Source: Eriocheir sinensis
Lineage: Eukaryota > Arthropoda > Malacostraca > Decapoda > Varunidae
DNA length: 64,000 nt
Assembly: GCF_024679095.1 (NCBI RefSeq)
Contig: NC_066553.1
Location: forward strand, 3,902,488-3,966,487
Direction of reading: 5' to 3'
Below are positions 34,980-46,578 of this stretch, piece by piece (the first letter of the stretch is position 1; the number at the start of each line of letters is the position of its first letter). The translations under genes were made by a program, and so were the position numbers. A model generated the notes under the pieces. The model made no database searches. It had not been told where the DNA came from and saw nothing but the letters and a program-made list of their open reading frames with translations.

Positions 34980-35310
34980 ATCTCCTCCTCCTCCTCCTCT
35001 TCTGCTTCTTCCTTCTCCTCCTAATCCTATTTCTTCGTCTTCTTGTTCTTTTTCTTCCTTCTCTTCCTCTTCTTCTTCTTCCTTCTCATCCTCCTAATCC
35101 TTTTTCTTCTTTTTCTTCGTCTTCTTGTTCTTCTTTTTCTTCCTTCTCTTCCTCTTCCTCTTCTTCCTCCTCCTCTTCTTTCTTGCTCCTGTTCCTTTTT
35201 TCGTTCTCCTTTTTGATCTTGTTCTTCTTGTTCATCTTCATTTTCTTCCTCCTCCTCCTCTTCCTCCTTCTCCTCCTCTCCCTCCTTCTCCTCCTCATCC
35301 TCCCTCTCTC
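34980..35310. other. CTT/CCT-rich polypyrimidine tract; (CTC)n at 35388-35419
   Basis: Dominated by TCTTC, CTCCT and TTCTT. Poly-Leu/Phe and poly-Glu/Lys/Arg frames are artefacts of composition. Confidence 0.88.
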
Positions 35311-35599
35311 GATAGGCTCATCATAAAACAGATAGGTTCGTTATAAGCTGATGATGGGCTTTTCTGTTGCCTGTTCATCCGTGCTTCCTCCTCCTCCTCC
35401 TCCTCCTCCTCCTCCTCCTAATTCTCATAATTCTAATCTGCCCTCTGAACATTACCATCAATATCATCATCGTTATCGCTTCACTCACCCTCGTCAATAA
35501 CAACACAAACAAAATATTGATACCAAGTTACATCATTTTCATCGTCAGCACCATTATAAGGATCCTCAGGGTACCTATGTAATTACTCACCTTATTTAG

Positions 35600-35935
35600 T
35601 CTTTTTATATCGCCTACAGGTAACTTCCTCCCTAACGCCATTCACTAACTACTATATATTATTCCTGTCTATACCTTCGCTACCATGTACTTCTCAATTC
35701 CGCATCTTTGCCAACAATGAACTGCTCCTTGAGGATATTCTTATACGATTGAATAAGATATAGTCCAGGGTAAGGTTTGACTCAGTTCGTGGTCTGCTGG
35801 ATTTCAAGAAGTGTATTTGCTACCAACAATGAACTGCTCCTTGGTATTTTTTTACAGTTGAATAAATATAGTCCAGGGTAAGGTTTGACTCAACTCGTGG
35901 TCTACTGCATTTCAAGAAGTGTATTTGCTCTCTGT
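35600..35935. repeat. detached array unit and ~110-bp tandem duplication
   Basis: The first part (35600-35710) resembles the 33985-34640 units. CAACAATGAACTGCTCCTTG then appears at about 35714 and about 35824, each followed by TATAGTCCAGGGTAAGGTTT and TTTCAAGAAGTGTATTTGCT. Confidence 0.9.
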
Positions 35936-36013
35936 GCCGTCTCTCGTGTTGACATGTAGAAATTTATTGCTGTTTTTATCATCGTCATGTTCATGGTAAC
36001 TGTTCTTCAGACT

Positions 36014-36239
36014 AAGGTTGGTATTCTTAAACAGTTCCGCCTCTCACATCAACCACTTCCAAAGACCAAAAATGAGATCAGTCGGGTTCTTTTGAGTGTT
36101 TTTTGTAGGTTCATGCCACAGAGGAAGGGTCAAACTACCAATAGGGTAAATAAACTACCCCTGGAAATGCCCGAAACTCCTACGAAAGCCTTGTCAAATA
36201 TGTGTACTGAGGCGCCGGAGTGTTTAAAAATACGACCCT
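36014..36239 (+). mobile_element. MITE-A copy 3
   Basis: The termini AAGGTTGGTATTCTTAAACA and TGTTTAAAAATACGACCCT pair as imperfect inverted repeats. The interior has CCTCTCACATCAACCACTTC, CAGTCGGGTTCTTTTGAGTG and TCCTACGAAAGCCTTGTCAA. This is the clearest pair of termini in the family. Confidence 0.85.
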
Positions 36240-36252
36240 AAGGTTCAAAATT

Positions 36253-36880
36253 TTAAACGTCTCAGGCTTGCACTACGACTATTACCCAAGACCCCAGAGA
36301 AAATTAACCGGGTACATATGGGTGTTTTCCTCGTTCAAGATGGTGATGTCGTGTAAAACTATCACCAGGGTCACAAAGCAGTCCATGAAAAGCCCAGCAA
36401 CAACTTTTACGTGAGGCTTTTCATATATATAAACGTCTCAGGCTTGCACTACGAGTATTACCCAAGACCACAGAGAAGATTAACCGGGTACATATGGGTG
36501 TTTTCCTCGTTCAAGACGGTGATGTCGTGTAAAACTATCACCAAGATCACAAGGTAGTCCATGAAAAGCCCAGCAACGATTCGGGCTTCAGCTACGACTA
36601 TTACCCCAGACCACAGAGAAGATTAACCGGGTACATATGGGTGTTTTCCTCGTTCAAGATGGTGATGTCGTGTAAAACTATCACCAGGGTCACAAAACAG
36701 TCCATGGAAACCCCAACAACGATTCGGGCTCCAGCTATGACTATTACCCCAGACCACAGAGAAGATTAACCGGGTACATATGGGTGTTTTCCTCGTTCAA
36801 GACGGTGATGTCGTGTAAAACTATCACCAAGATCACAAAACAGGCCATGGAAAACCCAGGAAATTCTACTACGAGACGGT
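36253..36880 (+). repeat. tandem array of a diverged MITE-A relative, 4 units of 143-176 bp
   Basis: TTAACCGGGTACATATGGGT recurs at about 36304, 36480, 36623 and 36766. Each unit aligns in order with MITE-A: TTAAACGTCTCAGGCTTGCA against its TTAAACA...CTCACATCA part, GGGTGTTTTCCTCGTTCAAG against GAGTGTTTCTTCAGGTTCA, and CTATCACCAGGGTCACAAA against CTACCACCAGGGTCATAAA. The array begins 13 bp after MITE-A copy 3 ends. The first spacing is 176 bp because of an extra TTTCATATATATAAACG segment; the later two are 143 bp. Confidence 0.82.
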
Positions 36881-37299
36881 TTTCAAGTAGGCGAGCTGAG
36901 ATGCTGATACAGTTAAAAATACGGGCTTAATTAAATCGACGTTTCACTGTTTTCATCGGCAGTAGTAGTGAGCAAGACTTTTAATTTTACTCTCATATTT
37001 TTCTTTTTTTCCTTTCCATTTATCCTTTTTCCTTTTTCTATTACCTTTTTCATTTTTCCTTTCCTTTTTCATTTTCTTTTTTCCTTTTTCTCTCTCTCCA
37101 TCTTTCCCATGCCTTGCCTTTACGCTTCTTCATCATCCCCTTGACTGCCAGACTCTGATATACTGAGATAAGGAAGGGATTTTTTTTTTTTTTTTGGGGG
37201 GGGGGGGGGCGTCGGAGAAATCATCGTTTATTTTCATGACTGCTCCTCTCCCTCCGCTTAATGAGTGCACATCTTTATCTTTTCCCGTCTAACTTTTAT

Positions 37300-37930
37300 C
37301 ATGGTTTTCTGCTTTCGTTTCAGGCAGGCGTTAAATGTTATGTTCATTCAAGCAACTCCACTTTCATTCCCTTCCTTCCTTCATTCCCTCCTCAAGAGTT
37401 ACCCCTAAGTCTTACAATCATCATTCTCTGCTTTCTTTTCAGGCAGGAGTTAACTGTTATGTTCATTCAAGCAACTCCACTTTCATTCCCTCCCTTCCTT
37501 CATTCCCTCCTCAAGAGTTACTCCTAAGTCTTACAATCATCATTCTCTGCTTTCGTTTCAGGCAGGAGTTAACTTTTATGTTCATTCCAGCAATTCAACT
37601 TCCAATCCCTTCCTTCCCTCATCAAGAGTTACCCACTTCTATCTTCTCTCACCTAAATCTCACCATCATCATTCTCTGCTTTCGTGTCAGGCAGGAGTTA
37701 ACTTTTATGTTCATTCCAGCAACTTTCCCCCTTCATTCCATCCTTCCACCCCTCCCATGCAGAATTTACCCCTAAGTCTAATCATCATTCTCTGCTTCTT
37801 TTCAGGCAGGAGTTAACTTCCCATTTCTTTCACTCCCCATTCCTTCCCTCATCAAGAGTTACCCACTTCTATCTTCTGCCCACAAGTCACTCCTTCATTC
37901 CACCCTTTCGTGTCAGGCAATAGTTAACTT
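37300..37930. repeat. 115-129 bp tandem array, about 6 units
   Basis: TTTCAGGCAGGAGTTAACTT-type motifs recur near 37318, 37437, 37556, 37685 and 37800, with a decayed one near 37912. Units contain TTATGTTCATTCAAGCAACT, CATTCCCTCCTCAAGAGTTA and CATCATTCTCTGCTTTC. A stray copy is at 41861-42100. Confidence 0.9.
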
Positions 37931-38199
37931 TATGTTCATTTCCCTAACTCATATTCCTTCTCATCCCCAAGAGCTACCCATTTCCTTCATTTCCCCCTTT
38001 ATTTCTTCCTTCCACCCCTCCCATGCAGAATTTACCCATCACATTATTTTTTTAACTTCCCATTTCTTTCACTCCCCCATACCCTTCCCTTACAAGATTT
38101 ACCCATTCCCTGCATGCCCACAAGTCACTCCTTCATTCCACCCTTTTCATACAATAGCTACTCGCCATGTTTATTTCCCTAACTCACACCTTCTCATAC

Positions 38200-38800
38200 C
38201 CAAAGTTAACCATTTCCTTCATTTCTTTCATCCCTCGCACTGCCAAACGCCGAAAAAGTCTTCGTTTCACTGCATATCTTTGTTTTTATTTTATTTTTAC
38301 CCACATCGCTCGTTCCTGCACCTCTCCCCTTCCTCTACCATTCCTTCCCTCCTTCATTCCTTCATCCCTCTCTCTGCCAACCCCTGAAAAAGTCTTCCTT
38401 CCGCTGCATTTCTTTTTGTATATATTTTCAACTACTTTCCTCTTTCCCGCACCTCTCCTCTTCCTCTACCATTCCTTCTCTCCTTCATTCCTTCATCCCT
38501 CGCACCGCCGACCCCCGAAAAAGTCTTCCTTCCGCTGCATGTCTTTTTGTATATATTTTTAACTACTTTCCTCTTTCCCGCACCTCTCCTCTTCCTCTAC
38601 CATTCCTTCCCTCCTTCATTCCTTCATCCCTCGCACCGCCGACCCCCGAAAAAGTCTTCCTTCCGCTCCATTTCTTTTTGTATATATTTTCAACTATTCT
38701 CCTCTTTCCTGCACCTCTACCATTCCTTCCCTCCTTCATTCCCTCATCCCTCGCACCGCCAACCCCCGAAAAAGTCTTCCTTCCGCTGCATTTAAATTTT
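38200..38800. repeat. 120-134 bp tandem array, 5 units
   Basis: GAAAAAGTCTTCCTTCCGCT recurs near 38252 (variant), 38386, 38518, 38648 and 38768. Units also contain TTCTTTTTGTATATATTTTC, CACCTCTCCTCTTCCTCTAC and CATCCCTCGCACCGCC. The 37930-38200 interval is a degenerate transition between the two arrays. Confidence 0.9.
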
Positions 38801-39149
38801 TTTCTAGTTTTTTTTTATATGTATTTTTTTTCCGGCTTCCTTCACCATAAACTCTTTCATGAGGCCGGAGCATCAAAACGCCGCGAGAGCCAAATTAATT
38901 ACCTTCACTTTTTTATACCTTTTATTATCTTCATTTTTATGCAGTATTCCAGCGGTCATTATTTTTCTAAGCTCTAGGCTCCCGCGGTGGGTTTAGCAAT
39001 AGAATACATTAATGATTAGTTTTTTTTCGGCTAATATTGTCTCAACGTATTACCGATATATATGCTCCTTACCGTACTGTTACTGTGTTCGTTACTTGGT
39101 GGGTGTCAGTACCTGTATTTCGAGCTTTTTATTTTATTTATTATTATTA

Positions 39150-39262
39150 TTTTTTTTTACGTCTACACCTATAGCGCCGGTAGGCTTGCTTGAGGGGCCT
39201 GTATGGTGTTCGGCCCCAGCCCGTCATGGCGCAGGCAAGTGTTTACAGTAGCGCCATCTTCT
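39150..39262 (-). mobile_element. dispersed repeat F, copy 1
   Basis: A T run, then ACGTCTACACCTATAGCGCC, GGGGCCTGTATGGTGTTCGG, CGTCATGGCGCAGGCAAGTG and AGTAGCGCCATCTTC. The same order occurs at 57345-57455. The leading poly-T suggests a poly-A-tailed retroposon on the minus strand (inference). Confidence 0.65.
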
Positions 39263-39264
39263 CT

Positions 39265-40300
39265 TTACGTTGACATTTATACTACAGGGTGAATAGTTAT
39301 CGTACGTGTCAATTTTTGTAGCTTTAAGGTATCGTATTCCTTCACTTCATCGTTTAGATCACCAGTCATTCTCATCCTGTTTTGCTAAAGTATGATTCTG
39401 GCAGATTTGATTTATGTATAGACGTGTTTCGTAACCTCACCAGTAATCTTGTATGTGTATGTATGTCCGTCTGCCGGTCTGTCTGTGGCTGTGTCTGTCT
39501 TTCTATTTGTATATGTATCTGGTTCCGTGTATCCAAACCAAATCATATACATTGACCTTACCAATAACGGCGTGTGTGCATGTGTGTCCGCCTGCCCGTC
39601 TGTCCGTGGCTGTCTGTGTGGCCAGGCGGGCGCTGTGATGATCCGTGACGCAGTAAATTCGGGCGGAAGTGTGGCGGCGTGACTGGGGGGGAACAAGGAA
39701 GGTGATGTCGAGTCGCGCGGCCGCCCGTCGACTCGATCAAAGGGGTGCTGCCAATGAAAGTATTAATTCACCCATGTCAGCCGCCACATTCACTTCCCTA
39801 CACAGCCTAAACCCGAGCCTTTGAAGTCGACAGGCTCTTTTAATAGAAAGCCGGCATAGTCAGCGACATAAAAGATTGACATTAAATAAGAATTGATTGT
39901 TTCGAAAGTATACGTTCGCTAAGAATCCATTGAAGTCTTCTATAGTAATTGCATTTTCAGTCACACAAAAAAGACACTTATCTGTAAAAGAAGAAATCAG
40001 TGCTTTTTTTTTTTGTTTGTTTTTTTTTTTTTACATTTAATTTTTCGAGTGTAGCAAAGCACCGCCAGACACCCAATTTGCCATCATTACCATTACCACC
40101 TGAAGCGCCGTTAATGCAGTGTAATTAGTTAATGAGAGCAATTGTCACAAGACGCGACTGTTTGTTTCTCTTCGTACCCTGATAAGAGGTCTTGCCTGAT
40201 GACCAGTGAGCTTAAAATGTAAAAAAAGTTATTTCCCAGTAAATATTACCAAGGAAAGAGGCTCCATGCACGCCCGTAACCCGTCCGCTGCGACTCTCAC
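39265..40300. other. no gene seen
   Basis: Includes a GT/CTGT-rich stretch (39445-39625) with an approximate duplication (GTCCGTCTGCCGGTCTGTCT near 39465, GTCCGCCTGCCCGTCTGTCC near 39586) and T-rich sequence near 40005-40035. Confidence 0.5.
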
Positions 40301-40310
40301 GAATTTGGCC

Positions 40311-40706
40311 TTCACTGGTAGCCTGGTAACATACACTCCCAGGTCTTTCTCTGCCTCTGTGGTGGATAGTGGAGTGTTTCCCATGTGGTATTGGTGTGCT
40401 GGATATCCCTTCACTGGTAGCCTGGTAACATACACTCCCAGGTCTTTCTCTGCCCCTGTGGTGGATAGTGGAGTGTTTCCCATGTGGTATTGGTGTGCTG
40501 GATATCCCTTCACTGGTAGCCTGGTAACATACACTCCCAGGTCTTTCTCTGCCTCTGTGGTGGATAGTGGAGTGTTTCCCATGTGGTATTGGTGTGCTGG
40601 ATATCCCTTCACTGGTAGCCTGATAACATACACTTCCAGGTCTTTCTCTGCCTCTGTGGTGGATAGTGGAGTGTTTCCCATGTGGTATTGGTATGTTAAC
40701 ACGCTA
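40311..40706 (-). repeat. 99-bp tandem array of a CR1-like RT fragment, 4 units
   Basis: Unit starts on the + strand are 40311, 40410, 40509 and 40608, exactly 99 bp apart. Read on the minus strand each unit encodes 33 residues containing GYPAHQYHMGNTPLSTTEAE and KDLGVYVTRLPVK. The 'Y-x-M-x...T-x-x-EKDLGV-x-V' motif is characteristic of the thumb-proximal part of CR1/L2-type reverse transcriptases. Because 99 is a multiple of three, the frame stays open across all units (167 codons, minus; the + strand is also open for 191 codons). A single-copy relative lies at 46904. The units differ at only a few bases, so amplification looks recent. I do not regard it as a functional protein. Confidence 0.9.
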
Positions 40707-41009
40707 GACGGGAATACAGGAAGACACATCAACTGCTCAACCTTTCGCCCATCACATGTGACGGTCTATAGAACCAACTGAAACATTCGAAAAGTAAAAG
40801 TTGACCGATCGTGCACACTGAAAATGGAAGCTCACTCACATTGCCCGGGATTGATGTCAGTAGAAATAAATGGAAACAGTAATATAATAAAGTTTTCTTA
40901 CGGTAATGCAGTCAAGAATCCATATATTAGGAATCTGTTTGTTATTTACTGTTGTTAGGAATGTTAGGATAAGATATAAATATTCCACCGATTCTCTGTC
41001 TCTGTCTCT

Positions 41010-41196
<187 letters not shown>

Positions 41197-41199
41197 GAC

Positions 41200-41635
41200 A
41201 GCCTCTGTGAATATATTGAGCCGTCACTGTTCTTATTGCGCTATTATTCGATATTGAATTAAAATGTAACTCTTTCCTTTTGATATTGTTTATGTAGACC
41301 CTTTGATCTTTTCCTTTGTCAATATGTTTTGGATTCGCGACTAAATCAGTTTATTTCGGGATTCATACATCCAGTGTTTTCGCGCAGAATATCTCATCTG
41401 GCGTTATTTTTTTATCACAATGTAATTAATGCCTCGTATCAGCATCAGTTCGATTAGAAGAGGGCCAGCTGTTTCGAGCACTAACAACAAAAGACACAGA
41501 ACTCAACGCCAGATTTTTATGAAGAGGTTTGGGGTTTGAAACTAAATATGCGAAACTGGCTTAGCCCTTTGTACGAGCTGCTGGTAACATCATCAGTGCA
41601 GTGGATTACTCTGATCCGACTTGAGGGAAACATAA
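41200..41635. other. no gene seen
   Basis: AT-rich, unique-looking sequence. Confidence 0.5.
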
Positions 41636-41637
41636 TT

Positions 41638-41860
41638 AGTGGTATTCCAAGACACTTTCGCTTCTCGCATTATCTATTTCTAAATGTCAAAGAGGGGGTC
41701 AATCGGGTTCTAAATGAGTGTTTCTACAGGTTCACGGTACAGAGGAAGGGTCACACTATCACCAGGGTCATAGAACTACTCCTGGAAATGCTCACAACTC
41801 CTACGAAAGCCTTGTCAAATTAGTGTTCTTGGGCGATGTAATGTCTTAAAATACTACCCA
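41638..41860 (+). mobile_element. MITE-A copy 4
   Basis: Starts AGTGGTATTCCAAGACAC and ends TCTTAAAATACTACCCA, with the family interior GTCAATCGGGTTCTAAATGA and CTCCTACGAAAGCCTTGTCA. Its right end directly abuts a copy of the 37.3-kb array unit. Confidence 0.82.
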
Positions 41861-42100
41861 ATGTGCTTTCGTTTCAGGCAGGAGTTAACTGTTATGTTCA
41901 TTTCAGCAATTCAACTTCCATTCCCTTCCTTCCCTCATCAAGAGCTACCCACTTCGTTCATTCCCGCAACTTCCCCCTTCATTCCTTCCTTCCACCCTTC
42001 CCATGCAGCCCCAAGTCACTCCTTCATTCCACCCTTTTCATACAAGAGTTACTCACCATGTTCATTTCCCTAACTCACAGCTTCTCATACCCAAAGTTAA
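41861..42100. repeat. stray copy of the 37.3-kb array units
   Basis: CTTTCGTTTCAGGCAGGAGT, TAACTGTTATGTTCATTTCA, CTCATCAAGAGCTACCCACT and CACCATGTTCATTTCCCTAA follow the same order as sequence at 37550-38210. This is a partial duplication from about 4 kb away. Confidence 0.85.
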
Positions 42101-42104
42101 CCGG

Positions 42105-42997
42105 TAAACTCGGGAGAGGGAGAGGTGTGCACAGCAAGTCTGAATCTGTCCTAACGTTTAATATCCGCCGCAGCTATGGACCAGAAAGCGGTAACTCTGA
42201 ACTCTGTGGGGAAAGTGTCTGTTTAGAGTATATTCTGCGGTGTCGATCTTTAGGACCCCCAAATTTTCCTGAGACATCTTACTCATAGTCCGATCTGCTG
42301 ACCCGTGTTTTCTGGCGACATGTTTATAGTGAGCTGAGCCGTCTCTTATGCCAGCGCTGTGTTATGAGACCTGTGCTGAGCCATGTTTTCTGTCCGAGAC
42401 TTTATTTACATCACAAAAGCTATTCCTGACTTAAATTATTATGTTGTTCCTTTCATTCCTCTGAAGTGAAGAGTTATATATATTTCTTCATATATAGAGG
42501 GATAGTTAATTGGATTCTGATGTGTCTGTTTGGGGAAAGTTTGATTGTTTTCCTTCATACAAGATTATATTTAAGTGTTCTGGCCGTCATCTTGTTTACA
42601 TCACAACACTTCCTGATTCTTTACATTGAGGTGACTTCGTAATCATATCGCTAAATCTGCTTCTTCTTCTTTTTCTTGTTTTGTTTTGTTTCCTGCTTCC
42701 ATTATGAGACACTGAGTATTATTATTTTCTACCCGCAATCTCGTTTTTTTTGTTTTTTTTCAACATCTGTAAATCAATACCAACTGCTAATTTTAGTATG
42801 CTGAGTATTATTGTTTCCTCTTTCATTTCACAAAGTTTACTGATATTTTTTTTTCAGTCATTTTAATTGTATTCCGTGGCGTGACCTGCCGACTTAATAT
42901 ATTCTGGCATCGTTTATGAGTTGCGAGACCTGAAGTATTTTTTTCTGTATTGCAGCAGGAGCAGCGGTCGGCGTGTCTTGGGATGGGTCGAGGAAAG

Positions 42998-43000
<3 letters not shown>
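42105..43000. other. no gene seen
   Basis: AT-rich unique-looking sequence. The two short segments near 42700 and 42800 both containing GCTGAGTATTATT/ACTGAGTATTATT hint at a degenerate duplication. Confidence 0.45.
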
Positions 43001-43001
<1 letters not shown>

Positions 43002-43051
<50 letters not shown>

Positions 43052-43092
43052 AGGGAGACAGACAGGCAGACAGACAGACAGACAGACAGACG
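43002..43092. repeat. (GA)n-(GACA)n compound microsatellite
   Basis: GA run, GGGAGA units, then GACA units. Confidence 0.95.
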
Positions 43093-43334
43093 GACGCTCG
43101 GGTATTATATTCATCATTAAAACACAGACGCTAGAGGTCCCTTGCATATTGGACAGGCGAAGTGTTGACTCAGGAAGTATGAGACAACTTTTCTTTTCCT
43201 TCCATTTTTTTTACGAGCCGGAGCGTCTGGGAAACCCGGACAAGTTAATAAAATGAGAAAAGTCAGAGACGCGCTAAAAATTTGACTAGTTAGGCCGCTC
43301 GCAAGGCTGCCGACGAGGCGAGGGAGAGGCAGAA

Positions 43335-44350
43335 GAATGTGGATTGATCTGCAGACTTGAGGAGGGGGAGAGGAAAGAGAAGAGAGAGATTTTCGCTGAA
43401 GGAGACCGAGAGAGTTTTGAAAATTATTACCATAAAAGGAGCGTAATATGGGTTGTTTTATATACGGTAAAAAGAGACAGAATTAGGATTGATCTGCAGA
43501 GTCGAGGAGAGGAGAGGAAAGAGAAGAGAGAGATTTTTGTTGGATGAGAACGAGAGAATTTTCAGAATTATTACTGTCAAAGTAAGGTAATATGGGTTGT
43601 TTTATATACGGTAAAAAGAGACAGAATGTGGATTGATCTGCAGACTCGAGGAGGAGGAGAGGAAAGACAAGAGAGAGATTTTAGGTGGATGAGAAGGAGA
43701 GTTTTGAGAATTGTTACTGTCTAAGGAAGGAAATATGGGTTGTTTTATATACGGTAAAAAAGAGACAGAATGTGGATTGATCTGCAGACTCGAGGAGGAG
43801 GAGAGGAAAGACAAGAGAGAGATTTTAGGTGGATGAGAAGGAGAGTTTTGAGAATTGTTACTGTCTAAGGAAGGTAATATAGTTTGTTTTATATGCGGTA
43901 AAAAGAGACAGAATGTGGATTGATCTGCAGACTCGAGGAGGAGGAGAGGAAAGACAAGAGAGAGATTTTAGGTGGATGAGAAGGAGAGTTTTGAGAATTG
44001 TTACTGTCAAAGGAAGGTAATATGGGTTGTTTTATATGCGGTAAAAAAGAAACAGAATGTGGATTGATCTGCTGACTCGAGGAGGAGGAGAGGAAAGACA
44101 AGAGAGAGATTTTAGGTGGATGAGAAGGAGAGTTTTGAGAATTGTTACTGTCAAAGGAAGGAAATATGGGTTGTTTTATATACGGTAAAAAGAGACAGAA
44201 TGTGGATTGATCTGTAGAGTCGAGATGGAGAGAAAAGACCAGAGATATATTCGGTGAAGGAGAACGAGTGAATTTTCGGAATTGCTACCGTATAAGAACG
44301 TGAAATGGTTTGTTATACGGTAAAACGTCACTGAAGAATCTAAACCGACA
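43335..44350. repeat. 134-155 bp tandem array, 7 units
   Basis: GGATTGATCTGCAGA recurs near 43341, 43496, 43630, 43774, 43917, 44061 and 44204. Central spacing is 143-144 bp. Units contain AAGACAAGAGAGAGATTTTA, GAGAGTTTTGAGAATTGTTA and GGGTTGTTTTATATACGGTA. A degraded continuation reaches about 44580. Central units are nearly identical. Confidence 0.93.
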
Positions 44351-44589
44351 ATAGTCAAAGTGCTGGTAATGTTATGCTTCCACAGCGAAAACAGAAGGAT
44401 GACGATTTACTGAACTGCACTGAAGAAAAATAGATGTTGCGAAAAGACGAAATATGGTTTGTTATATGGTAAAACGACACAGTAGGATCTTGAGAAACAA
44501 AAATGCTCGTAATGTGATGATCCTACGACGAAACCGGAAGAATAAAAACAACACATGATTTTCTGAACTACAACAAAGGCAAATATTTG

Positions 44590-45335
44590 TTACGATAAGT
44601 TCATGTGTGTCTCAAATTTTATCGTACACTGTTATTAGTCATGAATAACCGATTTTTGTTTTATTTCATTGCTTCGTTAGTCTCGTAAGATTGGCTGTAA
44701 CTCTGAAGGTAAGGAAAGACTAGCTAGGAAAGGAGCGTATGGTTAAGAGAGAAAGCGAGAAAAAACAGGTTAAGCGTTTGATTCTATGCAATGATGAAAG
44801 TTTGAATGGAAAAGTGAAACGACAAAAATGAAACCTAGATATAAGGAAAGTGACGTTGATGGGAAGAAAGGCGAGTGAGCAAGGAGGAGAAGAAAGTGGA
44901 GCCAGGGCGTGCTGGTGAAAATGCAAAAGGAGAAAAAGAAAAAGGAAAAGAAAAACTCATACATACCGCTAAAAGGAAGAAGGCGAGGTTGATGATGGCT
45001 GGACCTCATGTCGACGTTGGCAGGAACGCATGAGAAAGGAATGAATGAAGGTTAACAAGACTGGATGAGGGTGAGAGAGGAAAAGGAGAGAAAGGTGACC
45101 CGTGGGTTCTGGTAAAAAAAACAAAAACAATCCCAACTCTGACAAATGCAAGAGAGCCCTGGACGTGGAATTGCACAGTGAGAGGCCGAGGATCGCAGGA
45201 GTGAAGACGAATTATCCGCGAGGGCCTGGTGACGTGAGGAAAAAGAATGGCGACACTAAAATGAAAATGTGTACAGAAGGTTTAGCGTGGACGTTAAAGA
45301 AGAGGGAATGATTTATGGAGGGGTGGAAGGGTGGC
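44590..45335. other. no gene seen
   Basis: Purine-biased sequence on the + strand. The frames at 45102-45311 (+) and 44720-45009 (-) match no family I know. Confidence 0.45.
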
Positions 45336-45342
45336 ATGAGTT

Positions 45343-45620
45343 GGCTATGTCCGCTGGGAAGGGTGAGATTAGAAACAGGGTGTGTGTGCTGGTGCATAAC
45401 GAGTGAGTGTAAAATGAGAGAACATGGTTTGTGGAGATTTTTAAAGAAAGGAAGAAAGAAATTGAATTGAAGGCATGGAAATGAGGTGGCTATGTCCGCT
45501 GGGAAGGGTGAGATTAGAAACAGGGTGTGTGTGCTGGTGCAAAACGAGTGAGTGTAAAATGAGAGAACATGGTTTGTGGAGATTTTTAAAGAAAGCGAGA
45601 GAGAAATTGATGGGTTAACA
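45343..45620. repeat. 145-bp tandem duplication
   Basis: GGCTATGTCCGCTGGGAAGG starts copies at 45343 and 45488. Both contain GAAACAGGGTGTGTGTGCTG and AACATGGTTTGTGGAGATTT, with very few differences. Confidence 0.95.
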
Positions 45621-46007
45621 GCGCATGAAAAGAGAGAGTGTGTGAATGAGAGTGGATTGTAGAGCTTCACAGGGTAGAGTGTGCGGATTAGAGGTTGTGG
45701 AGAGTGCGTCATCCTCTCAAGCAGCTCCTTGCGACACGCTTCAAAATATACAGGTAAAAAGAGATAGGTCGGTCGAGAGAAACAGATGGGTGAATTATGA
45801 ATGAGTAAATGGATATATCGATGACCAATAGATTTGTAAATAGGAAGCAGTGTGGAAATAGAGAAGCAGTAGGAGGTGAATTCAGATCAGATGAGCAAGT
45901 GGAGAATAGAAAAGTAAATAAATTAATTAGTAGAGCAAACATGTAATTAGTAAATGGATAAATAGGAAAAATAACTGGCTCGCCATGCCCATCATTAAGG
46001 GTTTCTG

Positions 46008-46578
46008 AGGTTCATGTTGATATAGTAACCCTCTAAATGACGCTTCAGTGTGAATTATCCCACTGATATTTGTCATGCCGACTTCACTGTAGTCATATTT
46101 GGGGTGAAGTAGTCCTTGAAAGTAAACGCGTATGGAAAGATTAAAGGTAAGGATAAGGCTTGAGTGAGGTGTGGTATTAAATTATATATCAGTAGGATAG
46201 TCCCCAAGCAGTCTAACGTGACAAGGCACTGTGGTTTTGCTTTTGAGACATTGTAGGATAAAAGAAAATAAGGAATCACCGAGGGGTTTTGAGGTTCATG
46301 TTGATATAGTAACCCTTTAAATAGCGCTTCACTGTGAATGATCCCACTAATGTTTGCTATTCGACTTCACAGTTTGCTTGCAACGCTCTGATTAGTAGTC
46401 ATATTTGGGGAGAAGTAGTCCTTGAAAGTAAGCTTGTATAGAAAGATTAAAGGTAAGGATAAGGATTGAGAGAGGTGTGGTATTACATTATATATCAATA
46501 GGACAGTCCCCAAGCAGTCTTAACATGACATGGCACTGCGGTTTGCTTTTTAGACAATATGGGATAAAAATAAGGAAT
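46008..46578. repeat. 284-bp tandem duplication
   Basis: AGGTTCATGTTGATATAGTA starts copies at 46008 and 46292. They share GTAGTCATATTTGGGG, AAGTAGTCCTTGAAAGTAA, GATTAAAGGTAAGGATAAGG and AGTCCCCAAGCAGTCT. A small insertion (GCTTGCAACGCTCTGATTAG) is in the second copy only. Confidence 0.93.

Noticed and set aside
37261..38977. Series of 82-151 codon + frames resembling secreted Phe/Pro/Ser proteins
   Set aside because: They follow the tandem-array periodicity and pyrimidine-rich composition, with no consistent frame between units.
40206..40781. 191-codon + frame with four FTGSLVTYTPRSFSA repeats as a possible repeat protein
   Set aside because: It is the antisense of the CR1-like RT array. 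The minus-strand reading has recognisable RT motifs, so the + frame is a by-product.
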